Assembly: GCA_947627445.1 (NCBI GenBank)
Contig: CANQWA010000003.1
Coordinates: forward strand, 26,541 to 90,540
DNA: 64,000 bases
Direction: 5' to 3'
Source: an uncultured Ruminococcus sp.
Lineage (GTDB): Bacteria > Bacillota > Clostridia > Oscillospirales > Ruminococcaceae
The translations under genes were made by a program, and so were the position numbers. Under the pieces are notes generated by a model. The model had not been told where the DNA came from and searched no databases. It saw nothing but the letters and a program-made list of their open reading frames with translations. Positions 27,300-36,686 of the stretch are shown one piece after another. Each line of letters starts with the position of its first letter. Within the stretch, counting starts at the first letter, position 1.

Positions 27300-29354
27300 A
27301 TGGGCAAAACCCACAAACCCTTGACGCCAAAATTCCCTCACATGCTCCACGGCGGCGACTATAACCCGGAACAGTGGCTGGATGCGCCGGAAATTCTGGA
27401 AAAAGACATCGAATTGTTTCGGCAAGCACACATCAACTGCGTCAGCCTTGGCATATTCTCCTGGGCAAACCTGGAACCCCAGAAGGATGTCTATACCTTT
27501 GACTGGATGGACAGCATCATCGACCGCTTGTACAAAAACGGCATCTATACCATCCTGGCGACACCTTCTGCTGCACGCCCGCAATGGCTGGCACAGGAAT
27601 ACCCGGAGGTGCTTCGTGTGGATTCTCAGGGCAGGCGGCATTTCTTCGGCGAACGGCATAATCACTGCTATACCGCACCGGCGTACCGAGAACGCGTCCG
27701 TCAGATCGACACCATGCTGGCAAAGCGCTATGCCAGCCATCCCGGGGTGATTCTCTGGCATATCTCCAACGAATTTGGCGGCGAATGCCACTGTCCCCTG
27801 TGCCAGCAGGCGTTCCGGGAATGGCTGAAGGACAAGTACGGCACCCTGGACAAGCTGAACCACAGCTGGTGGACCAGTTTCTGGTCCCATACCTATACAG
27901 ACTGGTCGCAGATCCACAGTCCCAGTGAGATGGGAGAAACCTCCATTCACGGACTTGCACTGGATTGGCGGAGATTTGTCACCCATCAGACCATTGACTT
28001 CATGAAAGCGGAAATAGCTGCCGTGAAGGCAGTCGATCCGACGATTCCTGTGACAACCAATATGATGGAAATGCATGCCGACGAGCTGAACTATTTCGCC
28101 TTTGCAGAACACTTAGACGTGATCTCCTGGGACAACTATCCCTGCTGGCATATGCCGAATTGGCAGGAAGGCACAGCATGTCAGCAGTCCATTACCCACG
28201 ACATGATGCGTTCTCTGAAACACCAGCCGTTTCTCCTGATGGAATCCACCCCGGGCACCACGAACTGGCACGGTGTCAGCAAGCTGAAAAAGCCCGGCAT
28301 GCATACCCTTTCTGTGGTCAATGCCATTGCACACGGAGCGGATTCCGGGCAGTATTTCCAGCTGCGCCAGAGCCGGGGCGGCTGCGAGAAATTCCATTCG
28401 GCGGTGATCTCCCACGCAGGAACTGCCAATACCCGGACGTTCCGGGAGGTGGCACAGACAGGCCGCATTCTGGAGGCGCTTTCTGAAAAACTATACGGCA
28501 GCGATACCCCGGCAGAAACGGCGATTCTCATGGACACCGAAAACAAATGGGCGCTGAGCCAATGCCGCGGTCCCCGGAATGACGGGCTGGACTATTACGG
28601 CAATATCCGGAACAATTACCACTACTTCTGGAAAAACGGCATCCATGTGGATTTTGTGGACAGCACCTATGATCTCTCCGGATATCGTCTGGTGATCGCT
28701 CCCATGCTCTACATGTTCCGCAGAGGCATGTCTGAAAAACTGCGGCAATTTGTCCGTGACGGCGGTACGCTGATTACCACCTGCTTCACCGGCGTGGCAG
28801 ACGAGAACGACCTGTGCTTTCTCGGAGAAGCCACTGAAGAAAAGCTGTCGGACGTACTGGGGCTTTGGATAGAAGAAGTGGACGCCCTGTACAGCCATGA
28901 AACCAACCGCATGGTATGGGACGGCAAAACCTATTCGCTGTACGAGCTGTGTGAGATCGCCCGTCCCACCGCCTGCACCTGCGAGATTCTGTCCACATAC
29001 GAAGAGGACTTCTACCGCGGCATGCCGGCGCTTACCAGAAATCGTTTTGGTCAGGGAGAGGCATATCATCTCTGTGCCACTGCCGGACAGGACTTTTTCG
29101 ATGCATTCTATGAAAAGTTGGCATCCGAAATGAAACTGGAGCGAGCCATGCAGACAGCAGTCCCGGCGGGGGTCAGTCTCACATGGCGTGAGAACGAAAC
29201 GCAGAAATGGATCTTTGTTCAAAATTTCGGCGACGCACCGGCAAATCTGACCCTAAATCAAAGCTATACCGATCTCCTCACCGGAGAACCGTATCGAAAA
29301 AACCTGGTTGTTGACGGGCTTTCCTTTGCCATCATTACGCCTTCTTCCTCATAG
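27300..29354 (+). CDS. Beta-galactosidase, GH42
   Basis: This 684-residue cytoplasmic enzyme has no signal peptide. It removes terminal beta-galactose (or alpha-arabinopyranose in some members) from imported oligosaccharides. The GH42 start (MLHGGDYNPEQW), the acid/base Glu in HISNEFGGECHC and the nucleophile Glu in FLLMESTPG are visible, as are the zinc-type cysteines CHCPLC. ATG 27300 follows AAGGAG. It precedes a GH3 beta-glucosidase gene by 93 bases, and the two could finish xyloglucan or galactoglucan fragments. Confidence 0.93.
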   Translation: MGKTHKPLTPKFPHMLHGGDYNPEQWLDAPEILEKDIELFRQAHINCVSLGIFSWANLEPQKDVYTFDWMDSIIDRLYKNGIYTILATPSAARPQWLAQEYPEVLRVDSQGRRHFFGERHNHCYTAPAYRERVRQIDTMLAKRYASHPGVILWHISNEFGGECHCPLCQQAFREWLKDKYGTLDKLNHSWWTSFWSHTYTDWSQIHSPSEMGETSIHGLALDWRRFVTHQTIDFMKAEIAAVKAVDPTIPVTTNMMEMHADELNYFAFAEHLDVISWDNYPCWHMPNWQEGTACQQSITHDMMRSLKHQPFLLMESTPGTTNWHGVSKLKKPGMHTLSVVNAIAHGADSGQYFQLRQSRGGCEKFHSAVISHAGTANTRTFREVAQTGRILEALSEKLYGSDTPAETAILMDTENKWALSQCRGPRNDGLDYYGNIRNNYHYFWKNGIHVDFVDSTYDLSGYRLVIAPMLYMFRRGMSEKLRQFVRDGGTLITTCFTGVADENDLCFLGEATEEKLSDVLGLWIEEVDALYSHETNRMVWDGKTYSLYELCEIARPTACTCEILSTYEEDFYRGMPALTRNRFGQGEAYHLCATAGQDFFDAFYEKLASEMKLERAMQTAVPAGVSLTWRENETQKWIFVQNFGDAPANLTLNQSYTDLLTGEPYRKNLVVDGLSFAIITPSSS

Positions 29355-29357
29355 AAA

Positions 29358-29415
29358 GCGCAGCAATCGGCAAAATTTGCCGAAAAGACAGGTGCCATAT
29401 CCGATGAGAACCAGT
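29358..29415. repeat. Long-element fragment, copy C
   Basis: These bases match the right 57 bases of the element at 5580-5637 with one difference. It starts four bases after the GH42 stop and lacks the left half. Confidence 0.85.
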
Positions 29416-29447
29416 TCTCAAAAAAACGAAAGTGGAGGAACAGTCAT

Positions 29448-31715
29448 ATGAATATTCCCGAAATCATTCGTCAGATGACATTGGAAGAAAAGGCCGGACT
29501 TTGTTCCGGTGCGGACTTCTGGCATACCAAAGCCATAGAGCGCCTCGGCGTGCCTCAGATCATGGTCAGCGATGGTCCGCACGGACTGCGCAAGCAAGAT
29601 CTGGAGGGCGACCATCTGGGTGTCAATGACAGTATCCAGGCAGTATGCTTCCCGGCAGGCTGTGCCACCGCAGCTTCCTTTGACCGCCAGCTTGTGGAGA
29701 AAATGGGACAGGCTCTGGGGGAAGAATGCCAAGCGGAAAATGTCGCCGTTCTCCTGGGTCCGGCAGTGAATATCAAACGGTCTCCGCTGTGCGGCAGAAA
29801 TTTTGAGTATTATTCAGAAGACCCCTACGTTGCTGGACAGACTGCCGCCAGCTTTATCAAGGGTGTGCAGAGCAAGAATGTGGGTGTCAGCATCAAGCAT
29901 TTCTACGCCAACAATCAGGAACACCGCCGCATGAGCAGCAGTTCTGTCATGGACGAGCGGACAAAACGTGAGATCTATCTGGCTGCTTTTGAGCAGGCAA
30001 TCCAAGAGGCAAAGCCCTGGACGGTCATGTGCTCCTATAACCGAATCAACGGGGTCTATGCGGCACAGGACAAGACAGCACTGACGGAGTTTCTCCGGGA
30101 TGAATGCCAATTTGACGGCTTTGTCATGAGCGACTGGGGCGCAGTGGATGACCGTGCGGCAGACCTTGCCGCAGGCATGGATCTGGAAATGCCTTCCTCT
30201 GAAGGCGTCCGGGATAGAGAGATCGTCCGGGCAGTGCAAGAGGGCAGACTGCCGGAGGCTGCTGTGGATCTGGCTGTGGAACGCATTCTCACCATAGTGG
30301 ATCGCTATTGGCAGAATCAAAACCCCCATGCAAATTTTGACCGGGATGCCGACCACGAGCTGTCCCGGGAGATCGCTTCTCAGTGCATGGTGCTGCTGAA
30401 AAACGAAGACCATGTGCTGCCTCTGTCGAAAGAGAAAAAAACCGCCTTTATCGGTGCCTTTGCAGAAGCACCTCGTTTTCAGGGGGGCGGAAGCTCTCAT
30501 ATCCACTGCCACAAGGTGGAATCCGCCCTGGAAATGGCGAAAGACTATCCCGTGATCTATGCTAAGGGATATGATGTCTCTGATCATACGGTGCAGCAGG
30601 ATCTGTATGAGGAGGCAATTCGTGCGGCGAAAAGTGCAGAAACTGCCGTCATATTTGCAGGCTTGCCGGATGCATTAGAATCCGAAGGCTATGACCGCAC
30701 GCACATGAGGCTGCCCGACTGTCAGAATGCGCTGATCTCCGCTGTGGCAAAAGCAAATCCCAACACCGTGGTGGTGCTGCACAATGGCTCACCGGTGGAA
30801 ATGCCTTGGATCGACGAAGTAAAGGGCGTGCTGGAAACCTATCTTTGCGGACAGGCGGTTGGCGGTGCCACGGTACAGGTGCTGTACGGCGATGTGAATC
30901 CCAGCGGTCATCTGGCTGAGACATTCCCCCGAAAACTGGAGGATAACCCGTCCTACCTGTTCTATCCGGGCGAGGGCGATCAGACGGTGTACGCAGAGGG
31001 CGTATTTGTGGGCTATCGCTATTATGCCACCAAAAAAATGCCGGTGCTATTCCCCTTCGGGCATGGTCTGAGCTATACCACTTTTCAGATCTCCGATCTG
31101 AAAACAGACAAGGCGGCTTATGCGGACGGTGAGACAGTCCGCGTAACGGTGCATGTGACCAATACCGGCGACCGTGCGGGAAAGCAGGTCGTTCAGCTGT
31201 ATGTACTGCCTCAGACAAAGACAGATGCCGTGCTGCGTCCGGTGCTGGAACTCCGGGGGTATGAAAAAGTTTCCCTGATGCCGGGTGAAACCAAAACGGT
31301 TTCCTTTGAACTGAATCGCCGTGCGTTTGCCTATTACCATACGGCTTTGCAGGAGTGGACCGTACTGGACGGCGATTATGCCATTGCAGCCGGAGGTTCT
31401 TCTGCTGAACTGGAGACACAGCAGGTGATACATATCGCCGGAAGAAAGAGCCTTCTGACCGATATTACCCTGAATACGACGGTAGGCGATATCCTGGCAC
31501 TGAAGGGCGCAAGAGAGATCCTGCGTCCGCTGATGGAATCCTATGGGAGAACCATGGGAGATTCTGCCAGTGATTCTCTGGGAGAAAGCACAGCCAGCAT
31601 GATGGAAGCGCAGATGAAATATATGCCGCTGAGAGGCATGATTTCCTTTGGAGACGGAAAAATCACCACGGACAGCTGTCTGGCAATGGTGGAAGAACTA
31701 AAAAAGTTGCTGTAG
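29448..31715 (+). CDS. Beta-glucosidase or related GH3 enzyme
   Basis: This 755-residue cytoplasmic enzyme has the GH3 N-terminal barrel (MVSDGPHGLRKQ, NIKRSPLCGRNFEYYSEDP, KHFYANNQE), the nucleophile Asp in FDGFVMSDWGAV, the alpha/beta sandwich domain and a C-terminal FnIII-like domain (VTVHVTNTGDRAGKQVVQLYV). It should hydrolyse cello- or xyloglucan-derived oligosaccharides. A further 90-residue tail (TLNTTVGDI...) is common in clostridial GH3 proteins. GTGGAGG precedes the ATG. The TAG stop overlaps the start of a GGCAAT repeat. Confidence 0.92.
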   Translation: MNIPEIIRQMTLEEKAGLCSGADFWHTKAIERLGVPQIMVSDGPHGLRKQDLEGDHLGVNDSIQAVCFPAGCATAASFDRQLVEKMGQALGEECQAENVAVLLGPAVNIKRSPLCGRNFEYYSEDPYVAGQTAASFIKGVQSKNVGVSIKHFYANNQEHRRMSSSSVMDERTKREIYLAAFEQAIQEAKPWTVMCSYNRINGVYAAQDKTALTEFLRDECQFDGFVMSDWGAVDDRAADLAAGMDLEMPSSEGVRDREIVRAVQEGRLPEAAVDLAVERILTIVDRYWQNQNPHANFDRDADHELSREIASQCMVLLKNEDHVLPLSKEKKTAFIGAFAEAPRFQGGGSSHIHCHKVESALEMAKDYPVIYAKGYDVSDHTVQQDLYEEAIRAAKSAETAVIFAGLPDALESEGYDRTHMRLPDCQNALISAVAKANPNTVVVLHNGSPVEMPWIDEVKGVLETYLCGQAVGGATVQVLYGDVNPSGHLAETFPRKLEDNPSYLFYPGEGDQTVYAEGVFVGYRYYATKKMPVLFPFGHGLSYTTFQISDLKTDKAAYADGETVRVTVHVTNTGDRAGKQVVQLYVLPQTKTDAVLRPVLELRGYEKVSLMPGETKTVSFELNRRAFAYYHTALQEWTVLDGDYAIAAGGSSAELETQQVIHIAGRKSLLTDITLNTTVGDILALKGAREILRPLMESYGRTMGDSASDSLGESTASMMEAQMKYMPLRGMISFGDGKITTDSCLAMVEELKKLL

Positions 31716-31825
31716 GCAATCCCGGATTTTCCAAAACAGAACAGACGATAAGGCGGTGACCCCATATTCGGGTGCATCGCCTTTTGGTTATCGGCATACC
31801 TGCACAAAGATGGTGCAGTGTTGCC
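31715..31825. repeat. Composite GGCAA-type repeat (R6) between two stop codons
   Basis: GGCAATCCCGG at the left and GGTGCAGTGTTGCC at the right bracket an inner hairpin. The last G of the GH3 stop TAG is its first base, and on the other strand the MutY stop TAG meets GGCAACAC. The unit therefore fills the whole gap. Confidence 0.7.
31746..31793. terminator. Hairpin terminator inside R6
   Basis: CGATAAGGCGGTG pairs with CATCGCCTTTTGGTTATCG around an inner stem. It can serve both convergent genes. Confidence 0.55.
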
Positions 31826-33468
31826 TATACGAACCTCTCTGGCAACTCAAACTGCCGGAACGCCGTTGGCAGGCTTATCTCTGCGGCAATTTCCGCCGGT
31901 GTTTTCCAGACAAACTCCTCGTTCGGACAGGCACAGCGGAGATATACACCGTACAGCAGCCATTCCACATGGGTGAAAATATGCTGCTTTTCTACGGACC
32001 GCAGCAGATCCAGAGGCTGGCAGCCCCATGCACTGACCTGCGCAATCGCTTCTTCTGCCGTGCAGATACCGGGGATATTGGGAAATTCCCATAGACCGTG
32101 GAGAAGCCCTGCCGTCTCCCGTTTCCGCACGGCTATTTTTCCGTCATAGCAAAGCAGAAATACGGTATAGGTTTCCTTTCGGCGAGGCTTTTTGGCAGTC
32201 CGCTGGGGAAGCCGCATGACGTCGTTGTTCTTCCGTCCCATGCAGATATCCGCCAGAGGACATTCTCCGCAGAGGGGTTGACCATGGGGGAGACAGACTG
32301 TTTCCCCCAGTTCCATCAGCGCCTGTGTCATCGTGCCTGCCGTACCGCTGCTGTAGATGCCGGAAAGCTGCTGTGTGACTTGGGCTTTTCGTTCCGGGCG
32401 GTCAATTTCACAGAAGTGATCAGTCACCCGTGACACCACACGAAGCACATTGCCGTCTACGGCAGGTGTGGGAAGCCCGTAGCAGATGGAGCAAATCGCT
32501 CCGGCAGTGTAATCCCCCACCCCGGGCAAGGCACGAATCTCCTCCCAGGTTTTCGGGAAAACGCCGCCGTGCTGTGTGACAATGACCTGTGCCGCTTTTT
32601 TCAAATTGGCGGCACGGCTGTAATAGCCCAATCCCTCCCAGCATTTGTTTACCTCGTCCTGAGATGCTTCTGCCAGTGCTGTTACATTTGGAAACCTTTG
32701 GAGAAACCGCTGGTAATAGCCGATGACGGCTTCCACTCTGGTCTGTTGCAGCATAATCTCTGAGATCCACACATGATAGGGCTGCTGATCCTGCCGCCAG
32801 GGAAGCTTTCTGGCGTGAGCTGGGTACCATGCGAATAAGGGCATTGTCATGGCTTGCATCACTTCCGATTGCCGGCGGACACAATCCTGCATCCGGCGGA
32901 TGAGCTTTTCGTAAATGGGAAGCATATGCGGTTCTTGACAGGCTTGGGGCAGCTCTGTGACGGGAATCCACCGGACTGCCTTGTTTTCAAATGGCTGAAT
33001 GTGCAGCGTCTCTTTGGGAGATGCAATGACGCCGTAGGTAATGTTGTAGTGCAGGTGGTTGGGGATGGTGATGCCGTTCTTCTGGTGTGTTTTGACCGGC
33101 AGCATGTCCATGGATAAGATTTCGCCGGTGAGGGGATAGGGCTTTGTGACACCGGTTTCTTCCTTGACTTCACGGATAGCGGTTGCCAGAAAATCATTGG
33201 AACCGTCTGCATGCCCGCCTGTCCATGCAAAGGAGTCGTAGATCAGATGATATGCCATGAGGACGGCATCCAGAGAGGGGTTCATGACAAAACCAGAGCA
33301 GGTGATGTGGCCTTCTGTGCGGGAGCGGCTGAGAATCTGGTTTCCATCCGTTTCTGCGGCGGAAAGAAGAATTTGTTGACAGGCAGCTTCTTCAGAGGTT
33401 CGGGGGATATAGGCGGCGAGGCGGTTTTTCCAGTCTTTGACATCGGTTTCCTGCATGACGTTGCGCAT
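31825..33468 (-). CDS. mutY: Nudix hydrolase-MutY fusion (A/G-specific adenine glycosylase)
   Basis: This 547-residue protein is about 190 residues longer than usual MutY. Residues 1-185 are a complete Nudix domain; its box GHADGSNDFLATAIREVKEETGV keeps REVKEE but has Asn where the first Glu of the box is usual. Residues 205-430 are MutY: the helix-hairpin-helix LPGVGDYTAGAI, catalytic Asp in VDGNVLR, and the Fe-S cysteines CLPHGQPLCGECPLADIC. Residues 440-545 are the usual C-terminal 8-oxoG-reading domain. MutY removes adenine opposite 8-oxoguanine, and the extra Nudix domain may cleanse oxidised nucleotides. GGAAGGAG precedes the ATG. Confidence 0.9.
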   Translation of the reverse strand: MRNVMQETDVKDWKNRLAAYIPRTSEEAACQQILLSAAETDGNQILSRSRTEGHITCSGFVMNPSLDAVLMAYHLIYDSFAWTGGHADGSNDFLATAIREVKEETGVTKPYPLTGEILSMDMLPVKTHQKNGITIPNHLHYNITYGVIASPKETLHIQPFENKAVRWIPVTELPQACQEPHMLPIYEKLIRRMQDCVRRQSEVMQAMTMPLFAWYPAHARKLPWRQDQQPYHVWISEIMLQQTRVEAVIGYYQRFLQRFPNVTALAEASQDEVNKCWEGLGYYSRAANLKKAAQVIVTQHGGVFPKTWEEIRALPGVGDYTAGAICSICYGLPTPAVDGNVLRVVSRVTDHFCEIDRPERKAQVTQQLSGIYSSGTAGTMTQALMELGETVCLPHGQPLCGECPLADICMGRKNNDVMRLPQRTAKKPRRKETYTVFLLCYDGKIAVRKRETAGLLHGLWEFPNIPGICTAEEAIAQVSAWGCQPLDLLRSVEKQHIFTHVEWLLYGVYLRCACPNEEFVWKTPAEIAAEISLPTAFRQFELPERFV

Positions 33469-33515
33469 AGGGCAGATTCTCCTTCCTTGGTATGACGGAT
33501 AGGTGCGGTGTTGTC

Positions 33516-33535
33516 GGAACTCTCATGAGAGTTCC
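33516..33535 (-). promoter_or_regulatory. Perfect 20-bp palindrome at the mutY start site
   Basis: GGAACTCTCATGAGAGTTCC is self-complementary. It begins six bases after the mutY -10 box, so it covers the transcription start and the first mRNA bases. It is not a LexA box (GAAC-N4-GTTC). Confidence 0.75.
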
Positions 33536-33541
33536 ATCATC

Positions 33542-33570
33542 ATTATAGAAAAAATGGCTGCACATGTCAA
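33542..33570 (-). promoter_or_regulatory. Promoter of mutY
   Basis: The minus strand has TTGACA, 17 bases, then TATAAT. Confidence 0.85.
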
Positions 33571-33604
33571 GAGGAAATCCGTGGCGGTTCAGGCAAACCC
33601 TCGC

Positions 33605-33633
33605 TTGACATTCTCTCTTATATATATTATAAT
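33605..33633 (+). promoter_or_regulatory. Promoter of the Sel1-repeat gene
   Basis: TTGACA, 17 bases, TATAAT. It is divergent from the mutY promoter. A leader of about 200 bases follows and contains a T-family repeat. Confidence 0.85.
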
Positions 33634-33647
33634 AAACCTGTTACACC

Positions 33648-33743
33648 TGACACTATTCCTCCAAAATCCGATAGCACATCGGACTTTGGAGGAACGCCTG
33701 CTGCGCAGGCACCAATCGGCTTTGCCGATTGCCGTCTCATACC
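33648..33743. repeat. TGACAC element (T2)
   Basis: TGACACTATTCC leads into the stem TCCTCCAAAATCCGAT/ATCGGACTTTGGAGGA (33657-33693; one mismatch) and GCCTGCTGCGCAGGC (33696-33710). It is very close to 22202-22270 and lies in the leader of the Sel1 gene. Confidence 0.8.
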
Positions 33744-33840
33744 ATCCTCTGCGCCGCCTGCGGCGGCACAATTCCGATCAATCCATGAATCGGAATGAAG
33801 AGGATTCGTATGACATCCGGGTTGGAGAGGAGGCACTGTG

Positions 33841-35994
33841 ATGAAAAACGAACGATTCCACAAAAACCGCAGAAAAAAATCCCAGGAGATCATGACCCCC
33901 GAGATCTTTCAACAATATGCCGACATGTTAAGCAGCGAGGATGAGACGTCTGTTACCGCCGCATTCTCATGGTTCTCTCGGATGTCCAAAAAAGGCTATC
34001 CCCAGGCACAATACATTGCTGCCATCTGCTATGAACAGGGGCTCGGCACTGCACCAGACGAAGCACGCTGTCTGTCCCTGCTGACACAATCCGCCAAACA
34101 AGGCTGGGACGAAGCCGCATACCGGCTGGCAATCCACTACCTGGAGCAGGATCAGACAGAACCGGGCCTTCAATGGCTGGAACAAGCGGTCTCTTCTGAC
34201 AATCACGAGGCAGAATTCACACTTTCCATGGTTCTCCTCAATGAAAATGACCCAGAGTGTCTGGAGCGAGGCTTTCTTCTCCTTCAGAATGCCGCAGAAA
34301 GCGGACATCTCAAAGCCATGTGCGAATACGCCAAATGCTTCGCCTTTGGCTTCTGCACAGAAAAAGACCCCGGGCAGGCACTGGTATGGTTTGTCCGTGC
34401 TGCCGACGATGGTCTGGCAGAAGCCATGGACTTTGCCGGCATGGGCTATATCACAGGACAGGGTACAGACCCTGATTTGGATACCGGTATGCGCTATCTC
34501 ATGAAAGCCGCACAACAGGAATACCCCCCCGCCCTATTTCACCTCAGTGAGATCTGGCTGCAAGGCATTACCGCAGAACCCGATCCCGAAAAGGGCATCT
34601 ATTGGCTCAGACGTGCGGTAGAAGCCGGCTCTCCCGATGGGCAGATCGCCATGGCAATACTTTTGCAGCAGGGTGAATACGTAGAAGCTGACCCTGAAAA
34701 AGCAGCCGACCTATTGAAACAAGCCGCCGAACAAGGCAATGACGATGCCATGCTGCAGCTGGGATTGTGTTTTCAGAACGGCATCGGTGTGCCCATTGAT
34801 CTGAAACAGGCTGTGCAATGGTATCGTCAAGCAGCGGAGCTGGATAACCTGGAAGCAATCAATATGCTGGGACGCTGCTATATGGATGGCATAGGGTTAG
34901 AAGCCGACCAAAAACAAGCAGCCGCCCTTTTTCGGCAAGCAGCAGAAAAAGGACATCCTGCGGCACAGTACAACCTGGGTGACTGTCTCTTGAACGGCTA
35001 TGGCGTGGAAAAAGATGAACCGGCTGCCGTCACATGGCTGGAAAAGTCGGCACAGCAGAATGTTCCTATTTCCCAATATCTTCTGGGAACATGCTATCAC
35101 TTCGGCAGGGGCGTGGCACCAGATGAGAAGGAAGCCATCAAGTGGCTGGAGTGCTCTGCCGATCAGAACTACGCCGAAGCCATGTACGCTCTGGGCATGT
35201 GCCTGTTTTATCAGGATACCCCCACAGACAAAGAGGATCAGACGGCGGTACACTGGTTTGAAAAAGCAGCGGCGCTTGGCGATATGCCGGCAAAATGTCA
35301 GCTTGGCATCTGCTATCTGGAGGGAAACGGCGTTCCTGCTGATCCCGAAAAAGCATTCACACTGTTTCAGGAAGCCGCAGCTGCCGGAGATGACGAAGCA
35401 CAGTTTCAGTTGGGAAGCTGCTATCACTTCGGCACAGGTACACAGCCTGATGCGGAAAAAGCCATCTACTGGCTAAAGCTGTCAGCCCAGCAGAACAACG
35501 CCTATGCACAGTTTGCCCTGGGGACCTGCTATCAGGAGGGCGACGGCGTAGAAATGGACATCGATACTGCCCTGGATTGGATCGAACGTGCTGCTGCACA
35601 AGATCTGCCCGATGCTCAGTGCGCCCTGGGTATGTATTATCTGGAGATGGAAGAGGACAAAGAAACCGCCATGCAGTGGTTTCACATGGCGGCAAAACAG
35701 GACAATGATAATGCCCGGTATATGATCGGTATCTGCACCTATGTGGGCGACGACAGTGAGGACGACGAAGATGCGATGGACTGGTTTGAACTGGCAGCCG
35801 AACAGGGACATGACGGCGCACAGTACATGCTGGGCTACTGCTATCTCAACGGAACGGGTGTGGATGCAGACGAGGACGAAGCCCGCCGCTGGCTGCGCCT
35901 GGCTGCCGACAACGGCAATGACGACGCCAGAGAAATGCTTCTGGATTTTTTCTTTGAAGAATACGGCGAGTTTGAGGATGACGAGGATTTTTGA
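33841..35994 (+). CDS. Sel1-like repeat protein
   Basis: This 717-residue protein is almost wholly Sel1-like (TPR-related) repeats of about 36 residues, roughly eighteen of them, of the type A...LG.CY..G.GV..D...A..WL..AA..G...A. It has no signal peptide, membrane segment or catalytic domain, so it should be a cytoplasmic protein-binding scaffold. It ends in an acidic tail (EEYGEFEDDEDF). ATG 33841 follows AGGAGG by 7 bases; GTG 33838 is an alternative. It converges on sigF with 26 bases between and no terminator, so transcripts may overlap. Its partner is unknown. Confidence 0.9.
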   Translation: MKNERFHKNRRKKSQEIMTPEIFQQYADMLSSEDETSVTAAFSWFSRMSKKGYPQAQYIAAICYEQGLGTAPDEARCLSLLTQSAKQGWDEAAYRLAIHYLEQDQTEPGLQWLEQAVSSDNHEAEFTLSMVLLNENDPECLERGFLLLQNAAESGHLKAMCEYAKCFAFGFCTEKDPGQALVWFVRAADDGLAEAMDFAGMGYITGQGTDPDLDTGMRYLMKAAQQEYPPALFHLSEIWLQGITAEPDPEKGIYWLRRAVEAGSPDGQIAMAILLQQGEYVEADPEKAADLLKQAAEQGNDDAMLQLGLCFQNGIGVPIDLKQAVQWYRQAAELDNLEAINMLGRCYMDGIGLEADQKQAAALFRQAAEKGHPAAQYNLGDCLLNGYGVEKDEPAAVTWLEKSAQQNVPISQYLLGTCYHFGRGVAPDEKEAIKWLECSADQNYAEAMYALGMCLFYQDTPTDKEDQTAVHWFEKAAALGDMPAKCQLGICYLEGNGVPADPEKAFTLFQEAAAAGDDEAQFQLGSCYHFGTGTQPDAEKAIYWLKLSAQQNNAYAQFALGTCYQEGDGVEMDIDTALDWIERAAAQDLPDAQCALGMYYLEMEEDKETAMQWFHMAAKQDNDNARYMIGICTYVGDDSEDDEDAMDWFELAAEQGHDGAQYMLGYCYLNGTGVDADEDEARRWLRLAADNGNDDAREMLLDFFFEEYGEFEDDEDF

Positions 35995-36020
35995 GGGCGG
36001 AGAGCAGGGCGTGTTTCGTC

Positions 36021-36686
36021 CTATTGCAGCAACTCCTCCCGGAGCTGTGCCAGCAATTTCTTCTCCCGTCTGGAAACCTGCACCTGAGAAAGCCCCAGGA
36101 TTGCAGCAGTCTTTGTCTGCGTCAACTCGTGGAAATACCGCAGTTCCAACAGCATCCGATCCTGCTTGGGAAGCTCTGCCATCAGTTGGCGCAGAGACAG
36201 CAGATCCCCGATCTTCTGATCCGGAGCTTCTACCGGAATATCCATCTGACTGTCGTCATCTTCATCGTCTGTCCGTGTCAAAGACAGGGGCGCTTGTGTG
36301 ACGCAAAGGGCTTCTGCACAATCTTCCACACTGTCTCCGCACAGTTGGCTCAGCTCGGAAATGGTGGGAGATCGCCCATGCTGCTGCTCAAACTTCTCCT
36401 GAAGCTGCTGCAATCGCATGGCACGTTCCTGGAGACTGCGGCTGACATGGATCATGCCCCCGTCCCGGAACAGCCGCTTGATCTCCCCCAGGATCACCGG
36501 CACGGCATAGGTGGAAAACTGTACCCCACGGGAATGGTCAAAGGCTTTGACGGCTTTTAACAGCCCAAAGCACCCGGCGGAGTACAGTTCCTCATAGTCG
36601 ATTCCCCGGTTGCGGAACCGGTTGGCACACAGATGCACCAGCCCGAGATGCTCCTCTGCACGAGGCGTTGTCACTTCTCCCGGCAT
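36021..36686 (-). CDS. sigF: Sporulation sigma factor SigF
   Basis: This 221-residue sigma-70 family factor has region 2 (LVHLCANRFRNRGIDYEELYSAGCFGLLKAVKAFD...FSTYAVPVILGEIKRLFRDGG), region 3 (RSPTISELSQ) and region 4 (LPKQDRMLLELRYFHELTQTKTAAILGLSQVQVSRREKKLL). With the upstream SpoIIAA and SpoIIAB genes it makes the spoIIA operon that starts forespore gene expression. It overlaps spoIIAB by 16 bases. It is slightly shorter than Bacillus SigF at the N-terminus. A SigB-like stress factor has the same gene order, but SigF fits better in a clostridial genome. Confidence 0.88.
   Translation of the reverse strand: MPGEVTTPRAEEHLGLVHLCANRFRNRGIDYEELYSAGCFGLLKAVKAFDHSRGVQFSTYAVPVILGEIKRLFRDGGMIHVSRSLQERAMRLQQLQEKFEQQHGRSPTISELSQLCGDSVEDCAEALCVTQAPLSLTRTDDEDDDSQMDIPVEAPDQKIGDLLSLRQLMAELPKQDRMLLELRYFHELTQTKTAAILGLSQVQVSRREKKLLAQLREELLQ

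Noticed and set aside
33516..33535. LexA/SOS box at mutY
   Set aside because: GAAC and GTTC are ten bases apart instead of four.
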